Below, in pieces: positions 8,906 through 23,679 of a DNA stretch of 64,000 nucleotides. Position numbers and translations under genes: made by a program. Each line of letters begins with the position of its first letter. The stretch's first letter is position 1. The notes below the pieces were generated by a model. It searched no databases and had not been told where the DNA came from. It was given only the letters and a program-made list of their open reading frames with translations. This DNA comes from Letharia columbiana (Eukaryota; Ascomycota; Lecanoromycetes; Lecanorales; Parmeliaceae), in assembly GCF_014066305.1 (NCBI RefSeq), contig NW_023501071.1, positions 434,001 through 498,000 on the forward strand, given 5' to 3'.

Positions 8906-11904
8906 TTTAAATATTAGCTTATATTAAGAAAAATATTAATAACGCGATTATAAGATTATATTAAATTTATATAAAAGTTATATTAAAATAAGACGCGGTC
9001 TTATAATAGTCTCGCTATTACTATTATATTCTTATTAGATCTCGCTATTATTAATAAGACTATTTATATAATAGAAACTCTTTACTCTCTTAAGATATAT
9101 AGAATAAAAAGAAAACTCGCCGTCGTTAGAGCTAGGGATTTTTATAGAGAAGAAAACTTTATTAATAATATTATCTATATAGTGTAGTCTATATAATATC
9201 GCTATTTATTAAATAAAAATACGCTCTCTTATATTATTCTTTTAATCTATTATATTTAAAGTATTTATAAATAACTTTAATATTATTAACGCGATCTTCG
9301 AGAGTATTATAAGCGCGAGTTTACTATATTTAATTCTCTTTCGTAACTCTTTCTACTTATTAAGATTAATAGAGATTTTTTATTTAATAGAAGAATAATA
9401 GAAGATAGAGAGAGTAATAAATAATAGTAACGGCGATCTAGACGCGTTAAAGTATTTATCGCGACTTTACTTAATATTATTAAAGTTATTCTTATTCTTC
9501 TTCTATAATAAAGCTATATCGTCTTTTAAGAGAATCTCTAGCGAATAATATATTTTTAAGAGATTATAATAGATAAGATAAAATTATAAATAGTTTTAAA
9601 AAAATTAATAAGCGATAGTAAGTATTAGAATTAGTATAAATGCGATACTAGTATAGATAAAATAGATTAAGAATAATAAGACTATCGAACTATATAGATA
9701 GAAAGAAGATATAATATAATAGAAGATATCTTCGTTAAAACTCGCTAGTTATAGGATTAAGGGTTAAGTAATATATTAAGAATACGCTCGTAATAGTAAG
9801 ATATAAAGAAGAAGAGTATAATAGATAAGAAGAACGACTAAATTACTATAGAAGGACTTTATTAATTTAACGAGTCGATTTAATTATTCTTCGATAATAT
9901 TATTATAAAAGTAAGCTAAGATTTAAAAGTAATCGAGAATTAAGAGAGATATTATAATTTATTTAATATATCTAATTAGAGAAAGATCTTCTAAAATCTC
10001 TTTAACCCTTCGAGAACGCTTCGAGAGCTCTTCGAGAACTTCTATCGAAGAGACTTTTCTCGTAAACTCGATAGATAAATACTTTATTAAATTTCGTTTA
10101 CGCTATATTATTTAAAAGCGTATAAATAATTCTATAACTCTATATATTTAGTTTATTATTATATTTTTAATAAAATAAAAGAAATTAAAAAAGATAGATT
10201 TAAGAATTTTAAAGTTTTTTCTAACTTTCTCTTTTAGATATACTTATATATATTCGCTTTTAAATTAAAAATAAAGAAATAAGATATATTCTAAATTAAA
10301 AATAATAAGATTTAATAATTTAATTAGTTACTAATATCTTAGCGTAGAAGCTATTTAGAATTTTAACTTTTAAGTATTAAGAAAGTAAGCTTTTTATTAA
10401 TATTAATCTATTATTACTATTATAACTTCTATATCGAAGAGTTTAAATTATTATTTTTAGAACTTTATCGATCTACTATATCTTAAAAAAATCGTTATTA
10501 TCTCTTCTTCTACTATTTTCTTACTTCTTTTATCTCTTTTATCTTATTATTATTACTATAATAAAGCGAGATTTAATAGTAATAATAGATATAATATAAG
10601 AGATATAGTAGTTTTTTTTCTTAATTAAACTTAAGTAAACTATATTCGAATTTAGAATAGAGATATCTACTATATTAAATCTATAAATAACGACTATAAT
10701 ATCTTAGTATTAACTATTATAATAGACTATAATAGTAGATTATTTAAATAAGTAATAGTAATAGCTATAATAGTAATAGCTATTTATATCGAATTTATCG
10801 AATTTAAGATAATATAAATAGAGATATAATATAAATAAAGATAGATATAATTAGCTTTAGTACTAGCCCTAGCTTAGTCTATAATTAAGATCTTTTAAAT
10901 CTTACGATATTAGAATCGATAGAGAGTTAAAAGTTACGTAGATATCTCGTTATTAATAAATCGATTTAATAATTATAAGACTATATATAAATTCGATACT
11001 TAATTAAATCTTCTCGTAAATAGAGTTTAAAGTTCGTAAGAAGTTTAAATAGATATACTCTCGTATCTCGATATTAAATAAATCTTATACTTCTAATAAT
11101 ATAGACTTAAAGTAAAAAATAAAGTTATATATAAATACGATAGACGTAAGCGAGCGAGACGAAAGAATACTATAACTTCGAAAGAGAATACCTCGAATAA
11201 AGAGTTACATGCTAGTGAAAGATAGCTATATAAGCTATTATTAAATAAGATAACTTTCTATCTTTTAACTCTATTCTAAAACGAATCGAGTTAGATAGAA
11301 TAACTAAGTGAGAAGTAATTATATATAGAAGAAGAGCTTATATAGAATAGAAAGTTTTCTAAGAATACGCTAGGCCTAAAGAAGAATAGTCGATATTATC
11401 TACTAAGTATTAAGATAAATTTCTAGCGTTATATTACGCTATACGTTCGCTATTCGTATACGTATAAAAAGAAGAGAAAATCGAGAGAAGTTAATACGCG
11501 TAAAGAATAAGTTTTTAAACTTGATATAGAATATTAAAATAATATAAAGTTACTTAATTTTATCGATCTCGTAATTTAATATAAATAAGATCGATAATAT
11601 AAAACTTTAATAACTAGTAATTTCTCTTCTTACGTATTTTAAGAGTATCTAAGAGAAGTTATTAATATATATATCTAGCGTTAAGAAGACGACTATTAAA
11701 TAATTAAGCTCTTAAATCTAAATTCTAGCCCGGCTCGATTTCTTCTCTCTCTTTTCTTTTAATTTTAACTCTTCTTCTCTTCTTCTTTCTCTCTTTCTTC
11801 TCTTCTCTTCGAGAGAAAAAAGATATAAAGTCTATCTATTATAAAAGAGCGAGTACGTTATACTTCGAATATATAATTATATAAATCGAAGATAATATTA
11901 AGAT
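8906..11904. mobile_element. degraded repeats, family not recognised
   Basis: RIP-type sequence throughout. The only part I can relate to something is an LTR-like segment at 9,615-9,795. No protein motif, hairpin terminus or inverted repeat could be supported in the remainder. 11,120-11,520 keeps a few CG-rich patches but no open frame. Confidence 0.4.
9615..9795. repeat. LTR-like segment of the gypsy-1 subfamily
   Basis: Matches 27,852-28,025 in the same orientation: AGTATTAGAA.TAGTATA near the start, GAAGATATCTTCGTTAA in the middle, then AGCTATAGGA-type sequence and a final ATACGCTCGTAAT. It may be a solo LTR; no internal gypsy sequence adjoins it. Confidence 0.5.
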
Positions 11905-12086
11905 AATATTATTATTATTATTAGAATTAATATAAATATATGAAATAAGATAAGTAGATATCGAATAATTATATAAGTAGAAGGTATTAAATAATAATAG
12001 ATAACTCTATTAAGATACGTTAAGCTTTAATAAATAATAGAACTAGATAATATATTAAGAGAGATAGAAAATACGCTTATAATATT
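11905..12086 (-). repeat. 3' LTR of gypsy-2 (inferred)
   Basis: Shares with 57,222-57,415, in the same orientation, TATCGAATAATTATATA, AACTCTATTAAGATACG and TAAATAATATATTAA at comparable spacing. Ends not defined to the base, and divergence is high. Confidence 0.5.
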
Positions 12087-12683
12087 ATCTTCTCTCTCTT
12101 ATAGAATTATACTTTTATAATTAATAGATAATAGAGTAATAGAAATAATATATATATACGCTTACTTAAAAATTAATAAAATAATAAAGAATTTTTAATA
12201 TTCGAGATTCTTAATATAATAACATTTCTCGATAATAATATAAATAGCGAAAGCTTTTATCTTATTCTTTACGTTAATATTATTCTTAGCTAGAGAAATA
12301 ATAAGTATAAAGATCTTAATTTAAAAGAAATTAATATAATAATAGACGAGTAGTAATTATAAATATTTTAGTAAATAATAAGTAAAGGCCTATAAATCAA
12401 ATTTATGAAAGTAATTAATTTTTAAATCTAATTTCGAGATTAAATTCGACTCTCGAAGAGTGAAAATATTTTAATTTAAGATTTACTTAGAACTATAAAA
12501 TCGAATCTTATAATTCTTAAATTATATAAAAGTATAGATTACGTTCTATAATTTTAAAAAAAGAGTTAAAGAATCTTATTAGAAATAAGAGAAGTTATAT
12601 TAATAATAGATTTATAAAAAGCTAATTAACTTTAAATTAACTTAAATTTAATTATTAAGAAATTAATATTAATATCTATTAAT

Positions 12684-15032
12684 CGTATAAGAATACGCTA
12701 TACTTAATATAAACTATCTTAGCGCTAAGACTATCTTAATACGAATTCTTTTAACTTTTTTATCTATTTATCTATATATATATATATTATAAATTATTAT
12801 TATCTACGAGTAAAGGCCTATAAATTAAATTCATAATTATTTTTTTAATTAGGGCTATCGAGTAAATAGGTAAGCGATTCTTAGTGAGCGAAATTTGGTA
12901 AGCGGGCTGTTCGGCTGTCGAGCGAACTTTGGTGAGCGATATTTGAATTCCTTGCGCTTTAATAATTATAAGACTAAATTTAAGAATTATTTTTTTATCT
13001 GAAAGCGCATATTTCGTTCTATAATTAAAAAAAAAATCTCAAAATTTTAATAGAAAATAAAAAGTCATTCTAAAATCAAGTAATGTATATCTATTTTTTA
13101 GTCAGGGCTATCCGGCTACATTTTTTGATGATTACGAACGCTAATTTATTTACCCACGATAACTTAGTCGATCTAATCAAAGGCGTAGTAACTCTAAATT
13201 TATAATTGGCTATATATATAAATTTAAGGTTTTCAAGCTTAGCTCTATCTTATTCTTTTATATATACTAATTTAAGTCTTTTTAATTACTTTAATCTTAA
13301 TTAATTATCTAATTCTTATTATAGTAATCTTAAATTACTTAATCTTCTTATTTCTAAGTATATTATATATTCGAGACTCTTTAATATTTACTTACTTTAA
13401 AGTCTTTAAAGTCTTTTTAATCTTTATTTTCTTATATATAATAATTTTATTTCGAATCTAATAAGAGTAGATAATATCTCTCTTTTAAATTATTATATTA
13501 AACTCTACTTTATAAGTTATTTAAGTTATTATAATCTATTAAATAATATTTAATTCTCGCTTAATAAGAAGATTTAAAAGTATCTTCGCTTTTTTCTATA
13601 AATATATCTATTAAACGACTAATTAATTAAATATATATTTCGTAGTTTCTTTTTATATTATATAATTTAATAATAAGTATATAATATTAACTAGTCTTTA
13701 AGATCGAATATCTCTTACTCTAAAGTCTTATCTCTTAGCGAATTTCTTAGTAAAGAGTCTCTTCGCTAAAATCTAGCTAAATAATTTAAAATAATAGTAG
13801 AATTATAGAAAAAAAGGTTTATTTCTTATTATTTAGATATAATAATTAATCTAATAAAGATTCGATTATAAACTACTTAAAAATTAACTAAAAAGTCGAG
13901 TTTTAAATAATTATCGCTAGTTTAACGTATTACGATATTAATTATCTCGATATATTATTATTTAAATTTTTAAAAGATATTTATATTTAATAAATAGTAT
14001 AAATATAAAGAATATAAAAGTAAATAGAATAGAATAATATTATTATTCTTTATATATTTAAATATTTCTCTAATAAGATAATTATTATAGTTATTAAATA
14101 GTAATAATCTATATATTCTTATATATCTTCTCTTTATAAAATAATTAAAATACTTAATTTAGACCTTATATAGATTATCGTTTATATATTTAATATTATT
14201 AATACTCTATAGAGTATCGAAATTAAGGCTCTCTTAAAATTAATTATTAAGATATTATTTTCTAATTTAAATTAGTATTAAGAAAAGCGTATAATCTAAG
14301 TTATTAATATACTCGATTAATATAATATACTCTCTATTATTTATATTTATTTAATAAAATAAAAATTCTCTTTCTTCTATAATAATATATTAACTTTTAT
14401 TTATTTTAATTCGAAATTTAGTCTTATTAAAGTTATAGATATTCTTTATTTATACTTTAAACTCTTAATAAATACTTTAAAAACGTTAAAATCGATTCTA
14501 AATAGCTTCTAATTTATACGTATTCTTTTATTAAAATATTAAAAACTTTTATTTATATATTTTATATTAAGAATTACGCTTTAAAAATCGTATAAATTAA
14601 TAATTACTTACGTACTTAATAAACTAAAGCGCTCGCGAAGTATAGAGTTTATAGCTCTTTTAAATATTAAACGACGATAAGATATTTCTAATTTATTAAG
14701 TCGTTATATATATTAATAAAGAGTTTATTCTTTATAATCTATAAGCGTATAAGAGTAATTATCTTTAAGAGAAATCTTATTATAACGATTTAGAAGTTAA
14801 TCGTAGAATATATTAAATTTAATAGTTAATCGAGTAATTTTAAGCTTTATTTCGAGAGTAATAATAGCTAAAGCCTTTTAGATATATTTCTAAATAACGA
14901 TATATAAGTTAGATATAATTATAGTTATAGTAGATAGATAAGAGATAAATAATTTAAATTATTAAAAAAATTAATATTAAGATAGTCTTAGCGTTAAGAT
15001 AGTCTATATTAAGTATAGCGTATTCCCATACG
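12684..15032. mobile_element. DNA transposon with about 57-bp terminal inverted repeats
   Basis: Left end CGTATAAGAATACGCTATAC and right end (complement) CGTATGGGAATACGCTATAC continue in parallel through ACTATCTTA.CGCTAAG. Without the Helitron at 12,807-13,270 it is 1,885 bp, a typical size for Fot1/Tc1-mariner elements. The interior is too degraded for me to identify the transposase or its strand. Target duplication unresolved (AT on both sides at most). Confidence 0.6.
12807..13270 (-). mobile_element. short non-autonomous Helitron, 464 bp
   Basis: Both termini present (CGAGTAAAGGCC at the left, TATATATACTAA at the right). Host A at 12,806, T at 13,271. The palindrome ATAAATTAAATTCATA near the 3' end is slightly decayed. 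Retains many CA/TG sites, so it is less RIP-mutated than its host. Confidence 0.75.
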
Positions 15033-15530
15033 ATTATAGTTTATACTAATAATTTTATATTATTTTTATAATTTTATAATTTTATAATTTTTAATTAACT
15101 TTACGATTTTTAGATTTTTTAGCGAGAAAGATTTATAGATTCGAATCGAGAACGACGCGAAATCGTTTTAAAAATTATTAAAATTATTATTATTTGAATA
15201 TTTAAGCTTATATTAAAGTATATTTTTAATAAAGTAAATAAGTTTTTAATAAGCGATATTTAAATTCTTTTTCTTAAAATATTTATAAAACTAAATCTAA
15301 TAATTCTTTTTCTATTTAAAAGTCTATATTATATTAATATATATAATAGAATAAGATAGAGCTAAGTTTAAAAATCTTAAATTTATATATATAGCTAATT
15401 ATAAATTTAAGTTCTCTACGCTTTTTAATTAGACTATCTAAGTTAGATCGCTAGCCCTTTCGTATTTTCTTATTAAAAATTTATATATAAAATTTTATAC
15501 TCTAAAATAATTAGCTTTTTATAAATACTA

Positions 15531-15961
15531 CGAGTAAAGGCGTATAAATTAAATTCATAGTCATTTTTTTAATTAGGGCCTGGTGGGCTATCGAGTAAAT
15601 AGGTGAGCGATCTTTGGTAAGCGAACTTTGATGAGCGATATTTGAATTCCTTGCGCTTTAATGATTATAAGACAAATTCTTAAATTCTAAAAATTTCGAA
15701 AAGCCCAAATAGCGTTTCAAAATTTGAAAAAAAAAAAAATTTTAATAGAAAATAAAAAGTTATTACTATTATAAATAACGTATATCTATAATTTAATAAG
15801 GGAGACGGGGGGGCGAGATTTTGATAGTTGCGAACGCTAATTTATTTACCCGCGATAACTTAGCGAGTTTAACTAAAGGCGTAGTAACCCTAAATTAATA
15901 ATTAGCTATATATACAATTTAGTTTTCTAGTTTAGCCTATTTATTCTATTATATATATTAA
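15531..15961 (-). mobile_element. short non-autonomous Helitron, 431 bp, inside B1
   Basis: CGAGTAAAGG at 15,531; TATATATATTAA ending at 15,961. Host ATAAATACTA rejoins TTACTTTTTA, equivalent to the uninterrupted ATAATTACTATTACTTTATA at about 55,232. Host bases A and T, no duplication. Here no slippage of the boundary other than A|T or T|A is possible. Confidence 0.75.
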
Positions 15962-17639
15962 TTACTTTTTATTTTAGTAAATTCTAGAGCTTAATATACG
16001 CTTTCTAACGATATAGAAATTATAAAGTTTAATCTACTATTAATAAATTAAATAAATATTTAAATATAATAGTTATATTAGACGCGTTCGAGATCGAATA
16101 ATAATTCTTTTATCTATTTATATAATTATTCTTTTTTTTTTTTTTTACTAAGTTATTAATATAAATATATTCGTTTTTAATATTTCTTATCTAGAGATTA
16201 CTTAATATCTAAGATATATATTTTCTTTTATTTATCTCTTAAAGTCTCTATTAATTTCTCTAGACTATCTCTAGATAGATTTATTATTACTAATAATCGA
16301 GACTATAAGAAAGCTTAATAGCTATCTATTATTTTTTATAAACGTATTAAAAAGTTAAAAAGAGTCTAAACGAATTTATAGCTATTATCTTTCTCTATAT
16401 ACTTCTCTTAAATTAGCGATACTTTATTAAATCGCTTAATTAATATAATCTATTCTATTAACTTAGTAATTTATTTTACTAAATTATTAGTTAATTACTT
16501 AGTTATTTACTTAATTAACTACTTAGCTAGCTATTTAATTAAATACTCTTTAAAATAAGAAGTAAGAGAAGAAATTATAATAGATAAATTAAAATATAAA
16601 GAATACTAGAAAGAATATTATAAAGAATACTACGAAGAGATTAAGTATTAATAAAATTATTATTATTAAGAATACGACTTAGCTCTCTAAAATCTTACAT
16701 TATATACTCTTTATAGTTTTATATTAAATTATTACTTATAAGCGAAGAATACTATTATAATTTAACTTATTATTTTTATTATATTAATATAGTATATTAT
16801 TATAATAACGTTAGAAGAGAAGAATTTATTATAATAATTATATTTAATTAAGTCTTTATAGAAGAAATATTCAATAATATATATTTAAATAAATTAAAAT
16901 TATTCGATATCTATAGCTATTTTAATATTCGAAAGATTTTACTATAATAGAAGATATTATAAGATTTATACTACTAATTAATACTTTATCTTTATTTCTT
17001 TTTAATATTTTAATACTTCTTCTTATAAGAATATAGCCTTTCTCTATTTTTATAGATAATTATTATAAATTAATTCTTTATATTAGATATACCTTTCTAA
17101 TTAAATCTTAGCGCGTCTCTCTTCGTATATATATATTTATAAACTATTAATATAGATAATAGAATAAGATAGAACTAAGCTTAAAAATCTTAAATTTATA
17201 TATATAGTTAATTATAAATTTAAGTTCGTTACGCTCTTTAATTAGATCGGCTAAGTCAGCCTAATAGCCCTTCCGCGCCTCTCTTATTAAAAATTTATAT
17301 ATAGAAGTTTTATACTTTAAAGTACTTAGCTTACGATATATATAGTTACTTTATAATTTCTTAAATTATAAAACTCGCTTTACACTTTCTAACGCTGTAA
17401 AAATTATAAAGTTTAATTTACTATTAATGAAGCGAAGTAGTATTTAAATATAATTATACGAAACGCGTTCGAGACCGGATAATCCTTCTATCTATTTATA
17501 TAATTATTATTCTTCTACCTCTCTATTAATTCTATTAATTCTATTAAGATAAATATATTTACTCTCGATACCCCTCACCTAAAGATTACTAAACGTCTAA
17601 GGTATATATACTTCTTTTTCTCGCCTCTTAAAGCCTCTA

Positions 17640-20600
17640 TTAACGCTTTTAAATCGTCTTTCGACGAATTTATTATTACTAGTAATTAAGGCCGTAAGCG
17701 AGCTTAATAGCTATCTACTACTATTTATAAACGCGTTAAAAGACTCTTAAAAAGAGTCTAAACGAATATATTCTTCTCTATAGATTTCTCTTAAGCTAGC
17801 GATAATACCTTTTAACTTAATAATACTATCTCTTAAGACGCATCTTTCTTTTCTACCCGTTCTTTATTATTCTATTTTAAAGCCTCTTAACGCGTATTAG
17901 ATTCTAAATAAGAAAGAGCTTTTAAATAAGAGGAAGACGCTATCGAAGACTCTTTATTGCGAGATCTATTAATAGATTTCTTTAATAACGACTCTTTCGA
18001 TAGCTTACGTCCTTCTAGCCCACCTTTTAATCTACCTTTTAGTCTATCTTTTAACTCTTATTTAAGTTCTACTTAGTCTTTAATAAGGCTCGCTAGCTAT
18101 ATCGCGCGTTATTTATATATTATAGAGCCTATACGATATAATTTAGATTTTATAAACTAGATTTATAATAGCTACGGCGTGGTATTATAAAAAGATAAGA
18201 TTATCGAATAGTACTACGATAGCGGAAAGACTAAAGTTAATATATCTAAAATAGATATCGATTAAAAAATAGACGATATAGAATAGAATTATAAGGGCGT
18301 CGAAACGAGTATAAATGATTTAATTAACCTTAGCGAGTATATTATTAATTAAATCCTTTATTCTTTAACGCTAGAGACCTTAAATTTTATTAATAATTAT
18401 AAAGAATTCCGCCGCTATAGCGTTTAGTATAATAATATAATCTCTATAATCTTTTAATAGATTACTATTAATTATTTAGTCGTCTTCTATATATATAAAA
18501 TTTAAAGAGCGATTACTACTTATATATCTACCCTAACGTCTTTAGAGAGTAAAAAATCGGGTTTTAATTAAATCTATATTATAAATAGTATTTAAGATTA
18601 GTTTATAATACGATATAACTTTCTCCCGGTCGCGTTTTCTATATTGACTTTACTAGATATAGTTACTATAAATATATTAATTAGACGCTTTATCGTAAAA
18701 TAGCTGAAATTCTTAGAAGTATTAATTCGTATATCACTGCCCTTAAATCGATATTTAAAAAGCTAAAAGTCGATTTAAGTGTATAAGGCTATAAGCTACT
18801 TTATAAGAACTTATAATATTATAATTCGCGTACTTATAATCGTTCTACTTTAAATAAGATCGCTATCGCTTAAGAGAGTAATATAGATAATTTATTAGAC
18901 TTATCTAAGGCTAAGAATATCTTAATAGAGACTTAAAGTAATAAGAGATTTAGTGTTTCATATTAGTATCTAGTCTATATACTCTTACGCTATTCTATTA
19001 TCTTTCTATTTGGCGAATAGTTATAATATAATAATATACTTAATATAGGCGTTATATTAAGTGAGAGTCTTTTTATCTATCGACGTAGTAATAATGAAAT
19101 CGCTTTATAAGTTAATAGAAATATTAATTAAGATAGCTTTATATAAACTATTAACTAAGATAGCTCTATATAAGTAACGCTTATCTTATATTATAGATCT
19201 ATATTATTTATTCCTTCTATTCTATCGATTATTAACTTTTTATAGATATATAATATAGAATTATCTTAGTAAGTTTAATCGTCTTCTTTACTACGATAGA
19301 TTACTATAGTATTTTATCTACGATATCTATATAACTATCGAAAGTAATAAACTCTATTAACTAAAGATAAATTAGAAGATTATTCGAGTCGATATCTATT
19401 AAGTAGTTATTGATACTTATATCGATAGAGTTATTATAGATAATTAGACTAGTAAATAACGTATTATCCTTTCTTTCTTCTATTAAGAAGATTTATAATT
19501 TATGAAATAACTCTACTAGAATATTATTATTCTATCTATTAAGTTTAGTCGATTAAATCTCTTTACGACTTTTATTTATAATTTAAAATAAATTAAGATT
19601 ATCGAAAATCTTCTACTCGGCGAACGCGCTATTAATCGGCTTAATCTAATTACTAGAGTATTTAGATTAAAGCTAAAGACTCTTATAAACGATATTCTAA
19701 AGGGAAAGATATTAGATATACTTTTATTCTTTTTACCCCCTATTATAGTATAATAACTTTTTCTTATTTTATTTAATAGAGTAATCTTTTAAACGATATA
19801 TTAGTTAGATAATTAGTATAGATTATAGTCTCTAAGAGTACTTCTAGTATAATTCAATTTACTATACGCCGTAATTCCTATTAATTAGCCCTACGATACC
19901 GTTTAAAAAATTTCTTTATCTCTATAAGGGCGAAGTACGATTAATTGAAATATCGATTAACTCTAATTCTAACTGACTTTACGGGCAATAAATCGAGTTC
20001 TCGCCTATACCTATACTATAGAATTTTAAAAACGAGGTTTATCGTATTCTTATATTCTTATTATATTATATTTTAAAGATTAATTCTTTAGCGTCGTTAA
20101 GATCGATATCGTTATTAATATTAAGATCTCTAATTAAAATTTATTTTCTAATCTCTATATAATCGTTATTAGATATATACTTTATAGAAATTATAGCTAA
20201 TATACTATTAGTAGAATAGATATTATCCCGCCTTATTAAAATTTAGATAAAAACGTATATAGTAAACGATTTTCGAAGGACTTTAGCGATTATATCGTCT
20301 TTAAATTAAACTTCGAGTATCTTATATATTATCGACGTAGATCTACTAAGATATTAAATAATAAATTTAAGTAGAATTACTAAGTAATATTTTATAGTCT
20401 TTATTTATTAGCTAAGTATAACGCTTATATTAATATAGAGATTTACGCTAATATTAAAGTTTATAAATATATCTTTAAGTATATTTATAAGGGTAGCGAT
20501 TAAGCTAATCTTTAAATAGAGTATAAGGGCGATATAGATTAGAACGATATAGGCCTAGACTAGATAAATAAGATTTAAGAGTATTAAGATATACGATAAA

Positions 20601-21300
20601 TAGACTCTACGAAAGTTTATTAAAGGATTTTTGACTTTAAATTATATAATTATAATTCTTCTATCGAACGATTATCTATTTATCTTTCGAATTAATAGGG
20701 TATAATATTTAATAACGATAATAATCTATTTTATATAGTCGATATAGAATATAAATATTAAATTAAACTAATAGTCTTCTTTTAACTAAATAAATAACGT
20801 AGATAGCGAAGATAAGTAGAAGATCTCTTTTATATCGATCTATCGATGTAATATATCTGAAAAAAGAATAAGTAAGATATATTTAAATAAAGTTCACGTT
20901 AGAGGCGTAGGGGTATTATTAAAAGAATATATTATATTAATTCGAACGCTAAGAAGCTCTTCTATCTACGATATCTTCTTCTAAATATATTAAACTCTAT
21001 ATTCTTCGAAGACTTACGCACGGTAGACGATAATATCTTTTCTTTTTATTATAATATCTATATAGCGAGAGGCTTACTTTACGATAACGCTGAATGAAAT
21101 TAAGTATTAAATAAAGTAGCGGCCTAATAGAGAGAATACGTCTTACGAAGTTTCTTCGTAATAATTCTATTATAATATAAGCTCGATAACCCTCTAGATC
21201 TATAAAATAATTATAAATTAAGATATATAGATAATTTCTTCTTTATTAGATAGAAATACTTCAAGCGTAGCATAATTAGCTTACCGCGCTAATAGTGATA
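17640..21300 (+). pseudogene. Helitron Rep/helicase protein, N-terminal and Rep part (degraded)
   Basis: Helitron replicase relic. Landmarks read in plus frames, RIP stops ignored: 19,459-19,600 gives RIILPSFFY.. .FMK.LYQN followed by R.(N/D)LFTTFTYN, the family's 'ILP-SF-GG, GKPDLFITMTCNP' Rep region. 19,625-19,690 gives RAINR..LITRVFRLKLK, matching DRPDLVARVFKLKL. 20,935-21,035 gives NSNAKKLFYLRYLLLN...FFEDLRTVD, matching the LFYLRLLLN...SFEDLRTV block. The N-terminal part (17,640-18,100, SF.EFIITSN.GRKRA) is shared with the shorter Helitrons B1, B3, B4 and B5. Frame changes and many TAA/TAG make it inactive. Interrupted by gypsy-1 around 21,640; the helicase half resumes at 28,080. Confidence 0.75.
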
Positions 21301-22699
21301 TTGAAATATTACGACTTTTTTTAATATAGTATTTCTTTTTTTATACACTAAAACTTTTCGCGCTAGATATATTTTTCCTTAGTAATTTCTTTTACGAGTT
21401 GAAGTGCTTTAAGCTATAGAATAAGAAGACTTCCGCGCTACTTAACGTCTAAAAAATAATAAAAGTAGTAAAGAAATAATCGTATCTAGGAATCCTAGTA
21501 TCGTATCTTTCTTTATAAGAGGTATTAAGAACGATAGTAGCTCTTTATACTTACGCTATAGCGATATCGCTAGTCGAGATATAGACGTATATAGAGAGTC
21601 TAGCTAGAAGGAAATTAATATAGTATAGCGAAAATTGTATTTATAAGCGTAGGGGTAAATAATAGTAATTTTTAAATTCGTATTTAAGCGGATAAGATAT
21701 TAATAAAATAATATAATATAATTAATTAAGGGCTCTCGAATCGAATCGAGCTATAGATATTAAAAACTCTAATTTAATATTAAATAACTTTAATATAGTC
21801 TTTTCTATAATATATTATTTAGCTAATATTAATTATATTTTATAACGATAATAGTATAATCTATATATATACTAATATAACTTTAAAAGATCTTTAGAGT
21901 TATATTAGTAAGAGGGGCTTACGTAAAAGATTATATATAAGATAATTCCCGATTAATATAGATCTAAGAGATTGATTCTCGGGTTTAGAAAAAATAAGGC
22001 TATTATAAAGATATCGAATAGTTTTAATTCGACTAAAAATGAGATATTCTCTATTATTTTATAAGTTAACTCTTTATAAATAAGGCTCTTCGAGATATTA
22101 TTTATAAAAATCGTCTACTAAATCTTAGTAATTTTCGAATTTATCGTTATTTATATTATATTAGATAAAATTATTATCGAGATCTTTTTATTTAACTTTA
22201 TACTTAAGATAGCTATAGATTAATTTAAAGCTAAGTATTTCTTTAATAATTTATTTAATTTAACTATTAATAGTAATATATTTCGATAAAGAGTTTATCT
22301 ATTCTAGTAATAAATTATTTATTATGAGACTTAAGAGATTAGAGTAAAAGACGTTATAGATTCTTATACTTAGTAAAAGTTTTAGATGATATAAGATTTT
22401 TATAAGATCTATAATTTTAAATAGATTGAGTCTCTTATAGTTTAGTTTGCGAGAAAGGCGATTAAAGATAATATTCTTACTATTTAGAAAGACCTTATCG
22501 CTTATTTAAAAAGTAATCTTTTATTAATACTTATTAAATTATATAACTATAGCCTTCTAAGCGTAATCTATATTACTTTAAATATATTTAAAAATTTATT
22601 CTATATAGTTTATGATATTCTTCGCTTAAGTAGTATTAAGACGTTTACGTGTAATCTTATAGTCGATAATATTCGAGTTAAAAGTTATTTAAGAATAGA

Positions 22700-23480
22700 A
22701 TTTTTTATTTATAAGAAAAGATAGAATATTAATAGTCGATAAGATAGTATTATTATCGGCGAACTCGATAATAGATAGCTATTTTATCTAGTCGTTCTAT
22801 ATATAATTATAGTATATTCGAAGATAACGCTCTATATTCTAATTCGCTCGTTTAATCTATTTATCGATTTTAAGATAAAAGACTATTAATAGCTTAATTA
22901 TAATATCTAATCTCTTATAAAAAGACTTTTATATAATAGCTATAAATTAAAAATCTTAATTTAATATTATTAAGATTAATAGATTATATAAGCGAAATAC
23001 TTTTTTAAGTAGTAAGTTAATTATCTTCTTAGCGATAGTATTTTTATTAATATCGAAATAGACTATATAGTAACGTTTCTTAATAAATTAATTAATTATT
23101 ATTTAAATAGCGTTATAGTTATTAGATATAGATAAGTCTATAACGAAGTTAATTAATATATCTTATTATTATTTTTATAAAATTAATAGAGACTATAGTA
23201 AATTATACTCTCGATCGCGAGATATTTTAGTTTTTTAATAAATATAGTAATTCTAAACGTAGATAATTATAATAGTTCTTATATCTTATTAATAGTATTT
23301 TCTTTTAAGTAGCTTATAAGTATATATTACTTCGAGATATTTATAGAATAATTAATTATATATCTCTCGAATAATATTAATATATATATTATTAAATATC
23401 TATAAATAGTTCTAATAATAAAGTACTTTATCTTATACGAAGTATTTACTAAGAGTAATTTCTTAAAACTTTTCCTTATT
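22700..23480 (-). pseudogene. gypsy-1 integrase relic
   Basis: Minus-strand reading gives a Cys-x2-Cys block followed by (Q)KTK at about 23,265-23,220, then LLQSL.IP...QDILINFVIDLP.S..YNAI (about 23,200-23,080). These match the zinc-binding end and the 'DFITGLPxSxGYDAILVVVDRLTK' core of Ty3/gypsy integrases, with the first catalytic Asp changed in this copy (N). Heavily mutated. Confidence 0.7.
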
Positions 23481-23679
23481 TTTAATAATAGTCTTACGAA
23501 TTTCTATATAATACTTATCTTTTTTATTAGTTCTTACTATCTTATAATAAATAAGATCGTTAATTATATATATATCGATATATTCGCTATTTAATTCTAA
23601 TTAATTAAAAATAAGAATTATTTAATACTATTAACGTAATTATTTATTCTTAAAATCGATTAATTTATATTTAACTATT

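Noticed and set aside
15334..15530. Separate tandem element next to the short Helitron at 15,531
   Set aside because: It is the 5' part of Helitron B1, interrupted; the sequence continues at 15,962.
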